Below are positions 46,721 to 54,764 of a stretch of 64,000 nt of DNA, one piece after another (position 1 is the first letter of the stretch; every line of letters starts with the position of its first letter). The notes under the pieces are model-generated. The model was not told the DNA's origin. It ran no database searches and saw nothing but the letters and a program-made list of their open reading frames with translations. Source of the DNA: Variovorax boronicumulans NBRC 103145 (lineage in GTDB: Bacteria; Pseudomonadota; Gammaproteobacteria; Burkholderiales; Burkholderiaceae_C); contig NZ_BCUS01000014.1 in the NCBI RefSeq assembly GCF_001591345.1, positions 1 to 64,000 on the forward strand, read 5' to 3'. The position numbers and the translations under genes are program-made.

Positions 46721-47368
46721 TCAGCTGAAGCCGAAGACCAGCAGCAGGTTGTTCGCAGGCATCGCGTGCCGCTCGCGCAACGCGAGGCCGACTCGGCGTG
46801 CTTCTGCCACCACGTCGTCGAGCCGACGAATGCCCCACGCGGGATTGCGCGCGCGCAGGTCTTCGTCGAACGCCAGATTGCTCGGTGCCGTGGGGCCGTG
46901 CTGTGCTTCGTCTTCGAAGTAAGGCCCGTAGGTGATCAGCACGCCGCTGCCGGCACGCAGATGCCGCGAGGCACCGGCCATCAGCGCGGCGCAGGTGGGC
47001 CAGGGTGCGATGTGCAGCATGTTGGCGCAGTAGATGGCGTCGAACCCTTCTTCTGCTTTGCCTTCTTGAACGAACGCGGAGCCTTGCGAGGGCCACTGCG
47101 GCGCCATCACGTCGAGCAGCAGCGGTGGGCGCAGATTGGGCAGCGCGGCCTGCTCGACGCGACTGGCGATCGCGGGGATCGAGCGGGCGTCTGCGTCGGT
47201 GGGCTGCCAGGTCCATGAGGGCATGGCGGCGGCGAACCAGGCGGCGTGTTGGCCTGTGCCGGAGGCGATTTCCAAGGCGGTGCCGCGCTCACCGAGGATG
47301 CGGGTCAGGGCATCGAGGATGGGTTGTTTGTTGCGGTCGGCGGCGGGGCTGAAAGGGAGGTCGGGCAT
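46721..47368 (-). CDS. DUF938 family SAM-dependent methyltransferase
   Basis: This is a 215-residue class I methyltransferase-like protein. Family signatures are LPFSPAADRNKQPILDAL at the start, the SAM-binding ALEIASGTGQHAAWFA near residue 33, the acidic WQPTDAD, YCANMLHIAPW and GPYFEDEAQHGPTAPSN. DUF938 proteins have no established substrate. An in-frame GTG just before ATG 47368 is possible. The gene stands alone. Confidence 0.88.
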   Translation of the reverse strand: MPDLPFSPAADRNKQPILDALTRILGERGTALEIASGTGQHAAWFAAAMPSWTWQPTDADARSIPAIASRVEQAALPNLRPPLLLDVMAPQWPSQGSAFVQEGKAEEGFDAIYCANMLHIAPWPTCAALMAGASRHLRAGSGVLITYGPYFEDEAQHGPTAPSNLAFDEDLRARNPAWGIRRLDDVVAEARRVGLALRERHAMPANNLLLVFGFS

Positions 47369-47528
47369 CACGAGAAGCTTCGGGCAGGTACAACTTACAG
47401 GGTATCAAAGCAAGATCGCTCAGATCCGTTTCGTAGTTCCGCAATGTCGGCAATGCAGCGGTTGCCGTCGTTGGCGCCTGCGAGACGAATAGGTACTATC
47501 GGCCAAAACCGGCCATTCACCTGGTCGC

Positions 47529-48191
47529 TTAAATGAACCCTGTATCCCTTGATCGAGGGCAGGACTTGTCGGTTTGCGCGTTTCGCTGCCCGCCAGCCTG
47601 CTCCAAGTACTCGACAAACCCGTCGAAGGCATTCAACAAGGGCTGGAACCGCGCCGCACCGCCTTCCAGTTGGCACAAGGCGGAGCAGGTCGCCTCCAGC
47701 GTGGACAGTTGGTCGGGCCCATGGGCTTTGCGGATACGGTAGTGCGAAGGCGGCAGGTTGTGCAGGGCCAAGCGGGGCAACTGTTGCAGTGGCGGGCTTT
47801 GGTAGAGCATCTTTCGGCTTTTGCGCCAGGTGCCGTCCAGCACGACCAGGCGCAGGCGCGACGGGGCTTGCGGCCACTCGGGCGGTAGCGGGGGTGGGAC
47901 TCGCAGGTCCGGGGCGGTATCTTGCAGACTGTCCGGGTACAGCAGCAGCGTGTGCTTGCCGTCCTCCGGCCAGACGGGTACGGCAAATGCCTCACCCACC
48001 ACCAAGCGGCAGTGCGCCAAGCTGAGGTGCAGCAGGCGGGCACTGCCTTTGGCCTGGTGTACCTCCAACGGGTGCTGCAGCACTAGTACCTCCACCGTGT
48101 GGGCAGTGGGCGCGACCCAGCGGCAAATGCAGGCGCTGAGCGGGCGCAGGCAAGCGGTGCACTGGGGGCGTGGGACTACAGCGGCGGACAT
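47529..48191 (-). CDS. tapT: DTW-domain tRNA-uridine aminocarboxypropyltransferase (TapT)
   Basis: This is a 220-residue DTW-domain protein. Four zinc-binding cysteines are in CTACLRPLSACIC and the family name motif appears as LDGTWRKSRKM. QHPLEVHQAKGSARLL is the conserved N-terminal block. TapT/YfiP adds the 3-amino-3-carboxypropyl group from SAM to uridine 47 of tRNA. It starts at ATG 48191. Confidence 0.9.
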   Translation of the reverse strand: MSAAVVPRPQCTACLRPLSACICRWVAPTAHTVEVLVLQHPLEVHQAKGSARLLHLSLAHCRLVVGEAFAVPVWPEDGKHTLLLYPDSLQDTAPDLRVPPPLPPEWPQAPSRLRLVVLDGTWRKSRKMLYQSPPLQQLPRLALHNLPPSHYRIRKAHGPDQLSTLEATCSALCQLEGGAARFQPLLNAFDGFVEYLEQAGGQRNAQTDKSCPRSRDTGFI

Positions 48192-48537
48192 GGTTGGGTT
48201 TTATTCAGCGTGCCTGGCTAGACAATGCGTGGAAGGAGATGTCTCTTAGTGGCGCGACGACCGGCAGCTTTGGACAATGTCGGAAGACCGCAGTGGGCCC
48301 GATGCGGTCCTTCGATGCGAGAGATCGACCGACTGCTTCGCAGCGATTGTAGAAATCGACTGCGAAGCGACGGACGTCTGCTTTGAGTTCAATGGCGCAT
48401 CGCACTCGCATGAGCCCATGTGCCCCCCCAATCAAGATCGCCGGCCGTAAGCAAGGGGTAGCCTCCCGCGTCAGAAGAATCTACCCCCGAAAATCCCTGC
48501 TGCCATTCGCCGCCGACGTAGAGATCAATGCAGCCTC
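48192..48537. other. Intergenic stretch without a recognisable gene
   Basis: Short frames exist on both strands, for example 48205-48435 on the minus strand, but none has a ribosome binding site or domain. No repeat or hairpin of note is visible. Confidence 0.45.
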
Positions 48538-48750
48538 TCAGGGTTTTGAGAATTTCTTGTTGGGAAACCACCGGAAGATGTTGTCGCAGCGGTTGTTGGC
48601 GAGCCTCACGAACAGGTAGCCAGACTCTGCGTTGCCGAGCGCATCAACGGGGATTCCTGCGCCGCGAAGGGCTGCGACTTCGGCGTCCGCGTCAATGTCG
48701 AAGGGCAAGCTGAGAGTCACCGTCGCTGTGTGCACGAGAAGCTTGGCCAT
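48538..48750 (-). CDS. Hypothetical protein, 70 residues
   Basis: This is a small soluble protein (MAKLLVHTATVTLSLPFDID start) whose ATG lies one base after the stop of the upstream minus-strand gene, so the two are probably co-translated. It has an alpha/beta look with AEVAALRGAGIPVDALGN. I do not recognise the family. It belongs to the small-protein set around the twin Crp/Fnr genes. Confidence 0.45.
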   Translation of the reverse strand: MAKLLVHTATVTLSLPFDIDADAEVAALRGAGIPVDALGNAESGYLFVRLANNRCDNIFRWFPNKKFSKP

Positions 48751-48751
48751 G

Positions 48752-49159
48752 CTACGGGCTCAATGCGCTTGTTCCGATGCAGCATGCCTTTTGGGCGTCA
48801 CGCGCATCACGGTGGCCCGGCCTGAACAGACGACTCGCCCCCGTGGGTACAGCGGGGGACGGAGGTTCGGCCTCGATCAACCCCGCGCTGCGCAGCACTC
48901 CGCGCATTCGAGTCTCCTCCAGATCATCGGTCGGCACAGGCGGTCGCGCGCGGCAAAAGCGGCGGAGCAGATGTATAGGCATTGGATTTCCCGGGTCTGT
49001 GTTGGGCGGCAGCGTTGACTGCTGAGAACTTGCGGCCACCCAACCATGTGCCCGAAACCCACGCACCGGTCGGTGCAGGATTCGGGGCAATTGACGGCCG
49101 TACAAGCAAGTGCGCGCCAGGTTCTCGGTGTCGATTTCCGCGGGGCTCATGGCGTACAT
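48752..49159 (-). CDS. Small protein sharing an N-terminal motif with the gene at 51488
   Basis: This is a 135-residue product. Its N-terminal 25 residues (core LARTCLYGRQLPRIL) match the protein encoded at 51488 (core LLRTYLSGRSMPKIL) at about half the positions, and LLRRF recurs later in both. The C-terminal half is Pro/Arg-rich with no domain recognised. TTGGAGAG ten bases before ATG 49159 supports the start. It is divergent from the first Crp/Fnr gene and shares an operator-like element with it. Confidence 0.5.
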   Translation of the reverse strand: MYAMSPAEIDTENLARTCLYGRQLPRILHRPVRGFRAHGWVAASSQQSTLPPNTDPGNPMPIHLLRRFCRARPPVPTDDLEETRMRGVLRSAGLIEAEPPSPAVPTGASRLFRPGHRDARDAQKACCIGTSALSP

Positions 49160-49265
49160 GGGGTTGCTCTCCAAGGCGAGGTTCTGGGGGCCCACGCTAG
49201 CCAGAAAGTGAGTCCCTGACTGTTCGCTGGCGCACCAAGCCCCCCAAAAAAACGTCCCGGCGATT

Positions 49266-49285
49266 GGTACGCCAGCGCACAGACG
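49266..49285 (+). promoter_or_regulatory. Operator-like element, copy 1
   Basis: GGTACGCCAGCGCACAGACG lies 21 bases before the start of the first Crp/Fnr gene and 107 bases before the divergent small-protein gene. It contains the arms GTACGC and GCGCAC around CA. Near-copies occur before the second Crp/Fnr gene and before the gene at 51488. Confidence 0.55.
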
Positions 49286-49306
49286 CCGGATTTCAGTCGC
49301 AGAATC

Positions 49307-50074
49307 ATGAAAATTTGGAAGCAGATCTCGCCCATGGCATTGCCTCCTCGTTCTTCTTCGTTGCGTCGGGCCGCTGCACACAACGAACTGCTGGATGCCA
49401 TCCCTCTCGAGGTGATGGCCCGAATGGAGCCGTTCCTCGAACTGGTGCCGCTGCGTCTCGGGGAGGTGCTCTACGAGTCGGGGGTGGTGCAGCGACACGT
49501 TTTCTTCCCCGTCGATTGCATCGTCTCCCTGCTGTACGTGCTGGAGAACGGGCAGTCGGCGGAGATCGCGGTCGTCGGCTTCGAAGGCATGGTGGGCGTG
49601 TCGCTCCTGATGGGCGGAGGTAGCACCCCCAATCGTGCCGTGGTGCAAAGTGCAGGCAAGGCCTTCAGGCTGAGTGCCACCCACGTTCAGGAGCTGACGG
49701 ACAAGGGGGGCCCGTTGCTTCACCTCTTGCTGCGCTACACCCAATCGCTCATCACCCAGATGTCGCAAACGGCGGTGTGCAACCGGCATCATTCGCTCGA
49801 GCAGCAGCTGTGCCGCTGGCTGTTGTTGAGCCTGGACAGATTGCCGGGCAATGAACTGGTCATGACGCAGGAGCTGATCGCCAACATGCTCGGCGTGAGA
49901 CGCGAAGGCGTGACGGAGGCGGCAGGCAAATTGCAGCGTCTGAACCTGATCAAGTACGCGCGAGGTCACATCACGGTACTCGACCGCCCGGGCCTGGAAC
50001 AGCAGGTGTGTGAATGCTATGAGGTCGTGAAGCGCGAAACGGATCGGCTGCTGCCTCGCCAAGTGGCAAGCTGA
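49307..50074 (+). CDS. Crp/Fnr-family transcriptional regulator, first of a tandem pair
   Basis: This is a 255-residue regulator. The cyclic-nucleotide-binding-like beta barrel covers about residues 35-145 (PLRLGEVLYESGVVQRHVFF, GFEGMVGVSLLMGGG). A dimer helix follows, then a Crp-type helix-turn-helix (VMTQELIANMLGVRREGVTEAAGKLQ) near residue 190. The barrel lacks the RSA/GELAL phosphate cassette of true cAMP receptors and has no Fnr cysteine cluster, so the ligand is unknown. ATG 49334 is an alternative start. It precedes a homologous gene. Confidence 0.88.
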   Translation: MKIWKQISPMALPPRSSSLRRAAAHNELLDAIPLEVMARMEPFLELVPLRLGEVLYESGVVQRHVFFPVDCIVSLLYVLENGQSAEIAVVGFEGMVGVSLLMGGGSTPNRAVVQSAGKAFRLSATHVQELTDKGGPLLHLLLRYTQSLITQMSQTAVCNRHHSLEQQLCRWLLLSLDRLPGNELVMTQELIANMLGVRREGVTEAAGKLQRLNLIKYARGHITVLDRPGLEQQVCECYEVVKRETDRLLPRQVAS

Positions 50075-50098
50075 TTCGCCGCGCCGATGGTCACGCTC

Positions 50099-50118
50099 GG
50101 TGCGCCGCCGCACAGACG
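50099..50118 (+). promoter_or_regulatory. Operator-like element, copy 2
   Basis: GGTGCGCCGCCGCACAGACG matches copy 1 at 17 of 20 positions and copy 3 (reversed) at most conserved ones. It lies 70 bases before the GTG start proposed for the second Crp/Fnr gene, and would fall inside the gene if the earlier ATG were used, which favours the GTG. Confidence 0.5.
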
Positions 50119-50188
50119 TGAGCCATCGCATCGGCAACAATGCGGCGGGTCACGCATTTTCGCGCTGGCCCCTCTCAACAGGGGCTCT

Positions 50189-50896
50189 GTGACATCCCAT
50201 CCGACCCGCCCCATTCACAACCGTCTGCTCGAAGTGCTGCCGCCGATGGTCAGGGCGCGTCTGCTCGAAAAATGCGAGAGCGTGCCACTGGCCGCGGCCC
50301 AGACGCTCTACGAGCCGGGCGATGCCATCCACCACATCCACTTCCCCACGAGCGCCTTTGTTTCGCTGGTTTCCACGGCGGACGGCCACGACGGCCTGCA
50401 AACAGGCTTGGTGGGCAACGAGGGCGCCTTGGGCTACGAACTGTCGCTGGGTGTTCAGAGCGCACCGTTGCGAGCGTTCGTTCAAGGCGGCGGTCTGGCC
50501 TGGCGCCTGACAGCGCAGTCCTTTGCTCAGGAACTGGAGCACAACACGATGCTCAGGCGTGTTCTCAACCGCTACGTCTGTGTGCTGCTGATGGAGCTGG
50601 GCCGCTCGGGCCTGTGCAACCGCTTCCATCTGATCGAGGAGCGCCTGGCGCGCTGGCTACTGACCACGCAGGATTGCGCGCACTCCGCACACCTGGCACT
50701 GACTCATGAAGTACTGGGTCGCATGCTGGGGGTGCGCAGGGTCGGCATCACCAATGCAGCGACGGCACTGCACGAGCGTCGGCTGATCGAATACCGCCGC
50801 GGCGCCATCACGATCACGGATCGCCAGGGATTGGAAAATGCGGCGTGCGATTGCTATCGGGCCAACCAGCGCAACTACGCGCGGTTGATCTCATGA
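50189..50896 (+). CDS. Crp/Fnr-family transcriptional regulator, second of a tandem pair
   Basis: This is a 235-residue protein from GTG 50189 (AGGGG upstream). It has the same plan as its neighbour: a beta-barrel sensor (HFPTSAFVSLVSTADGHDGL, GNEGALGYELSLG) and a Crp-type helix-turn-helix (LTHEVLGRMLGVRRVGITNAA). It resembles the first regulator through NRFHLIEERLARWLL versus NRHHSLEQQLCRWLL, so the two arose by duplication but have diverged. A longer start at 50087 is open but less likely. Confidence 0.85.
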   Translation: MTSHPTRPIHNRLLEVLPPMVRARLLEKCESVPLAAAQTLYEPGDAIHHIHFPTSAFVSLVSTADGHDGLQTGLVGNEGALGYELSLGVQSAPLRAFVQGGGLAWRLTAQSFAQELEHNTMLRRVLNRYVCVLLMELGRSGLCNRFHLIEERLARWLLTTQDCAHSAHLALTHEVLGRMLGVRRVGITNAATALHERRLIEYRRGAITITDRQGLENAACDCYRANQRNYARLIS

Positions 50897-50915
50897 CGGG
50901 CGGCCTTCCTGCCAT

Positions 50916-51176
50916 TCACACGGCAGGAACATGAAGATCGTTCTCTCGCAGCATCACCGGCTCCATGGCTCCCTGTGAGAGACGCCGCCGCACCGCGGCT
51001 TCTATCTCTTCGACATGGTGGCCGAAGGTTTCAAGCGGATCGGCGCTCTCGGATGTGTGAAAGTGATAGCGCAGCGCTTGGCTCCCGACGCTGGCACTCA
51101 CGAACCGGTTGCCTTCCAGGTCCACCCAGAAGCGGACGGAGCCAGAGGCATCATGAAAGTAGGGAGCATCGGACAT
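50916..51176 (-). CDS. DUF1488-like small protein
   Basis: This is an 86-residue protein, VRFWVDLEGNRFVSASVGSQ then LRYHFHTSESADPLETF and RRRLSQGAMEPVMLREND. The pattern (a strand, a helix with ALRYHF, then EIEAAVRRR) resembles DUF1488 proteins of unknown function. It is convergent with the second Crp/Fnr gene. Confidence 0.6.
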   Translation of the reverse strand: MSDAPYFHDASGSVRFWVDLEGNRFVSASVGSQALRYHFHTSESADPLETFGHHVEEIEAAVRRRLSQGAMEPVMLRENDLHVPAV

Positions 51177-51409
51177 TGCGAGAATCTTTCTTGGGGGCGG
51201 CTGTGCACTATCACACGCTTGGCGCTTCGCGGCCGTAAGACAACGGGAGTTGATCGCTCCGCAGGCCCAAGTGCTTGGCCTTTGCCATGAAATCCGGCGA
51301 GGTGACGGCCCGCCGGCATCGAGGTGCCGCTCTTGATGGGCGGGTGCTTAAGCTTCCTCTACCAGCGCCGGATGGCCGTCAACCAGATCATGGCGCGCCT
51401 TTTGTTTTC

Positions 51410-51429
51410 GGTCTGTGCGCCAGCGCACG
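51410..51429 (-). promoter_or_regulatory. Operator-like element, copy 3 (inverted)
   Basis: On the minus strand CGTGCGCTGGCGCACAGACC agrees with copy 1 at 15 of 20 positions. It is itself a near-palindrome (GTGCGC-CA-GCGCAC at 51415-51428) and lies 58 bases before ATG 51488. The rest of the 51177-51487 gap shows no gene. Confidence 0.5.
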
Positions 51430-51487
51430 GTCGAAAGTTCTCCTGCGCGGTAGTGTGGCGGCTTCAACTTCTTCAACGGAGGGGTCC

Positions 51488-51778
51488 ATGACACCTTCCC
51501 AGTTCACCGCCGAGTCGCTGCTTCGGACTTACCTCAGTGGGCGCAGCATGCCGAAAATCCTTCGTGACGCCATTGTGTGGTCGATCGAAGTTCGACTGGC
51601 CAGGGGCGACACGCCAACGCTCGACGAGACGCTGCGAACTGACATCGACAACCATGCTGTAGAGCCTGCTGGGCGACCGACCGTATGTGCCTTGTTGCGT
51701 CGCTTTGGCGAGACTGAAGACACAACGCATGCGAGCAGTCGCCCAAGCCACAGAGCGTTTGGAACCTCCGTTTATTGA
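51488..51778 (+). CDS. Small protein paralogous at its N-terminus to the gene at 48752
   Basis: This is a 96-residue protein starting MTPSQFTAESLLRTYLSGRS, with GGAGGGG just before ATG 51488. The first 25 residues match the protein encoded at 49159-48752, including the RT-x-L-x-GR-x-x-P-x-IL pattern. The rest is charged and mainly helical. Family unknown; position and the upstream element suggest control by the neighbouring Crp/Fnr proteins. Confidence 0.55.
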   Translation: MTPSQFTAESLLRTYLSGRSMPKILRDAIVWSIEVRLARGDTPTLDETLRTDIDNHAVEPAGRPTVCALLRRFGETEDTTHASSRPSHRAFGTSVY

Positions 51779-51945
51779 CACGAGCGCTCCGGCTGGTTCG
51801 TGTCTACTTCAGCTAGACGGCCCGGGCAGATTTGCGAGGCGGAAGTCCGCGCCGGGTCGCAAAGCCGCCCTCGATGCATATCGCCCCGAGCGGCAGCAAT
51901 CAGTCTGAAGCAGCCACCCCGGTATCCAATACCGGCGCCAAACTC

Positions 51946-52188
51946 TCACCCTCCCCCACTCTCCTGAAACAACGCCGCCGCATCCCGCGCCAAATCCGAC
52001 GCGATCCACAGCAGGTTGTCCCGATGCCCTGCCCCCGCGTCTTCAAACCAGCCATCGCCGGCGCCGTGGCAGCACCAGAGCAGTGAGTTCAGTTGTTCCA
52101 GCTTGCATTCCAGCAGGTCTGCTGCGCTCGGGGTGGTTGCTTGGGGAGGGGTCGACCCGGTAGGCCGGGCCATAATTCGTTTAGCCAT
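51946..52188 (-). CDS. Hypothetical protein, 80 residues
   Basis: This is a small acidic protein, AADLLECKLEQLNSLLWCCH then NLLWIASDLARDAAALFQE, mainly helical with a WCCH motif. AAGGAG nine bases before ATG 52188 makes translation likely. I do not recognise the family. Confidence 0.5.
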   Translation of the reverse strand: MAKRIMARPTGSTPPQATTPSAADLLECKLEQLNSLLWCCHGAGDGWFEDAGAGHRDNLLWIASDLARDAAALFQESGGG

Positions 52189-52569
52189 TTGTTGTGCTCC
52201 TTGTCAAAGTAATGCACGTCACTTGGTTAGACGGTCATGGTGTTCGCGCACCGTGGCCGTCGCCTTTTGTGCCTCACGTTCGCATCGATCGATCTGCATC
52301 GATGGCCCGCCGTGAGGCGAAGCGGTTCCTTCATTCACTCAATCAGTCAGTGGTCCGTGGTGTGGTGTGTGCTGCCCTCCTCGCCCACATAGCGGGTCGT
52401 GTCATCACAGGGGCATTCACTGTAGAGAAGTCCTGCCCGGCACAGAGAGAAATTTCGCCGAGGAATGCGCGGTTCGCGCAAGTAATCGCGCTGCGGCAGC
52501 GGCGATTCACAAAGCCCTGACAGTCAGGCCCTGAAAGCAGGGCCCGAGCCCCGCATCGACAGCAGCGCC
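52189..52569. other. Intergenic stretch without a recognisable gene
   Basis: No supported ORF is present. A modest hairpin GGCCC-TGAAAGCA-GGGCC (52526-52543) near the regulator's 3' end could be a weak terminator. The left part holds the promoter of the 80-residue gene. Confidence 0.45.
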
Positions 52570-53247
52570 TCAGCCCTGCCCGCCGAACTCCCGCGCGTGC
52601 TCCACCGCGTACTTGATGAGCTCCGCCTGCCCTTCGATGCCCAGGCGCCGCTTGATGCTCTGGCGGTGCGCCTCCACGGTGCGCACGCTCAGGCCGAGGT
52701 CGCGCGCGATCTGCTTGCTCGATTCGCCGCGGCCGAGCGCACTCAAGATTTCGCTCTCGCGCGGCGTGAGCAGCGGGCGCGGCGTCTGGTTGCGAAAGAG
52801 TTTCTTCGACACGGCCGGGCTCAGGAAGGTGCCGCCCGCCGACACGGCCTCGATGGCGGCCACGATCTCCGCCGCCGGCGCGTCTTTCAGCACGTAGCCG
52901 CGTGCGCCGACCTGCAGGGCCTTCTGCACGTACTCGGGGTTGTCGTACATGCTGAGCATCACGATGTGCGGCGCGGGCTGCTGGTGCGGCTGTTGTTGTT
53001 GCAGCAGCAGCGCCGCCAGCTCGATGCCGTTCATGTCCTTCATGCCCACGTCCATGAGCACGAGGTGCGGCTGCGCGGGGCCGATGAGTGCCAGCGCCTC
53101 GGCCGCGCTGCCGGCCTCGCCCACGATCTCCAGGCCGGGCATGGCGCCCAGGCGCGCGCGCAGGCCATCGCGCACCAGCGGGTGGTCGTCGACCAGGAAC
53201 AGGCGCACGACAACGGGAGCAGCAGCAGCGGCGGGGTCTTCTTTCAT
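52570..53247 (-). CDS. NarL/FixJ-family response regulator
   Basis: This is a 225-residue response regulator. The receiver domain has DDHPLVRDGLR and the phospho-accepting Asp66 in LVLMDVGMKDMNG. An unusual Gln-rich insertion (LLQQQQPHQQP) interrupts the helix after it. The LuxR helix-turn-helix is LLTPRESEILSALGRGESSK, then VRTVEAHRQSI. It is encoded with the cache-domain kinase, whose gene ends upstream of it with five bases between. Confidence 0.92.
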   Translation of the reverse strand: MKEDPAAAAAPVVVRLFLVDDHPLVRDGLRARLGAMPGLEIVGEAGSAAEALALIGPAQPHLVLMDVGMKDMNGIELAALLLQQQQPHQQPAPHIVMLSMYDNPEYVQKALQVGARGYVLKDAPAAEIVAAIEAVSAGGTFLSPAVSKKLFRNQTPRPLLTPRESEILSALGRGESSKQIARDLGLSVRTVEAHRQSIKRRLGIEGQAELIKYAVEHAREFGGQG

Positions 53248-53252
53248 GGCCG

Positions 53253-54617
53253 CTATTCTGGCTTTGCGCGCCGCACCGGCACTTCGGCCACGATGGAGGT
53301 GTGGCCGCGGCCCGAGCGCATGCGCAGCCGACCTTCGATGGACTCCATGCGCTCGCGCATGTTGCGCAGGCCGATGCCGCGCTGCGGGTCGAGCTGCATG
53401 GCCTCGACGTTGAAGCCGACGCCGTCGTCGCTGATCTCCAGGCGCACCGCCTCTTCGTCGAAGCCCAGGGCGATGTGCACCTGTTGCGCTCGCGCGTGTT
53501 TGCGCACATTGGTCAACGCTTCCTGCGTGACGCGAAAGAGCGCGGTCTTGGCTTCTTGCGACAGCTCGAAGGGTTCGCCCTCGACCATGATGGATGCGTC
53601 CACGCCGCCTTCTTCACCGAACTCGGCGCCCAGGCGCTCCAGCGCAGCGGGCAGGCCCAGGGTGTCGAGCAGCGCGGGGCGCAGCCGGTGCGAGATGCGG
53701 CGCACCTCGGTGAGCGAATCGTTCAGCCGCTGCAGCGCCTTGCCGAGCGCGGGCGGCGGCGACTGGTGCGCGCGGTCGAGTTGCTCCACGGCCGATTCGA
53801 TGAGCAGCTTGGCCGACACGAGCGTCTGGCTGGTGCCGTCGTGCAGTTCGCGCGCGAGGTGGCCGCGCTCCTCTTCCTGCGACTGCACCACGCGGCGCGC
53901 GAGCAGGCGCAGCTTGGCTTCGGCCGTGCGGTGCTCGCTGAGGTTGAGCAGCAGCCCGGCCGCGCTGACCACGCCCAGGCACAACGCGGCGATGCCGGCG
54001 ATCCACAGCAGCGTGGCGGTGACGTTGGCGTTCATCTGCCGGTCGAGGGTGTCCATGGTCGACTGGATGTCGTCCAGGTACAGGCCGGTGCCGACCATCC
54101 AGTTCCAGCGCGGCAGCGCGGTGACGTAGCCGAGCTTGGGCGCCATCTGCGCGCTGGAAGGCTTGCGCCATTCGTACTCGACGTAGGCGCCGCCCTTGTC
54201 GCGCGCGCCCTGGATCAGCTCCTGGATGGTGAAGCGGCCGTGCGAATCGCGCAGGTTCCACAGGTTCTGGCCCACCAGTTCGGGCTGGCGCGAATGCATG
54301 AGCGAGTTGCCGTCCATGTCGTAGACGAAGAAGTAGCCGTCGTCGCCGTAGTTGAGCGTGGCCAGGCGGCGCAGCGCCTCGGTGCGCGTGGCCTCGTCGT
54401 CCAGCCCCGACTCGTACAGCGGCAGCAGGTTGCTCACGGCCAGGTCGACGTAGCTGCGCAGCTCGCTGCGGCGCTGGGCCATGTAGCTGCGCTCGATGAG
54501 CGCCCGCTCGCGCTGGGCCAGGTCGTGCTCCTGGTGACGCACGGCCAGGGCCACCAGCACCAGCGCGACCAGCAGGGGCGCAACGGCCAGCGCGACGATC
54601 TTGGTGCGGAGGTTCAT
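53253..54617 (-). CDS. Cache-domain sensor histidine kinase, NarX/HisKA_3 type
   Basis: This is a 454-residue membrane sensor. TM1 is IVALAVAPLLVALVLVALAV. A periplasmic single-cache domain follows, about residues 35-190 (LNYGDDGYFFVYDMDGNSLM, MVGTGLYLDDI), typical of small-carboxylate or other metabolite sensors. TM2 lies near residue 205. The cytoplasmic HisKA_3 domain has the phospho-His in ARELHDGTSQTL, and the ATPase domain has ALTNVRKHARA and GVGFN. It is paired with the response regulator downstream. No transporter gene lies alongside to hint at the ligand. Confidence 0.92.
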   Translation of the reverse strand: MNLRTKIVALAVAPLLVALVLVALAVRHQEHDLAQRERALIERSYMAQRRSELRSYVDLAVSNLLPLYESGLDDEATRTEALRRLATLNYGDDGYFFVYDMDGNSLMHSRQPELVGQNLWNLRDSHGRFTIQELIQGARDKGGAYVEYEWRKPSSAQMAPKLGYVTALPRWNWMVGTGLYLDDIQSTMDTLDRQMNANVTATLLWIAGIAALCLGVVSAAGLLLNLSEHRTAEAKLRLLARRVVQSQEEERGHLARELHDGTSQTLVSAKLLIESAVEQLDRAHQSPPPALGKALQRLNDSLTEVRRISHRLRPALLDTLGLPAALERLGAEFGEEGGVDASIMVEGEPFELSQEAKTALFRVTQEALTNVRKHARAQQVHIALGFDEEAVRLEISDDGVGFNVEAMQLDPQRGIGLRNMRERMESIEGRLRMRSGRGHTSIVAEVPVRRAKPE

Positions 54618-54764
54618 CGGGGAGGGAGACTACCACTGGGGCGGCGCAGGGCTTCCGGCTTGCCGACCGTGGAGGAATCCCATTCGGGTAACGATCGATA
54701 CGAATGTGTCTTGCCGGGGCGGCTTACAAAGCCGGACCTGCAATACATACAAAGGGAGGACTGC

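Noticed and set aside
48205..48435. 76-residue minus-strand frame between tapT and the small-protein genes
   Set aside because: No ribosome binding site, domain or operon context; it looks like intergenic DNA that happens to be open.
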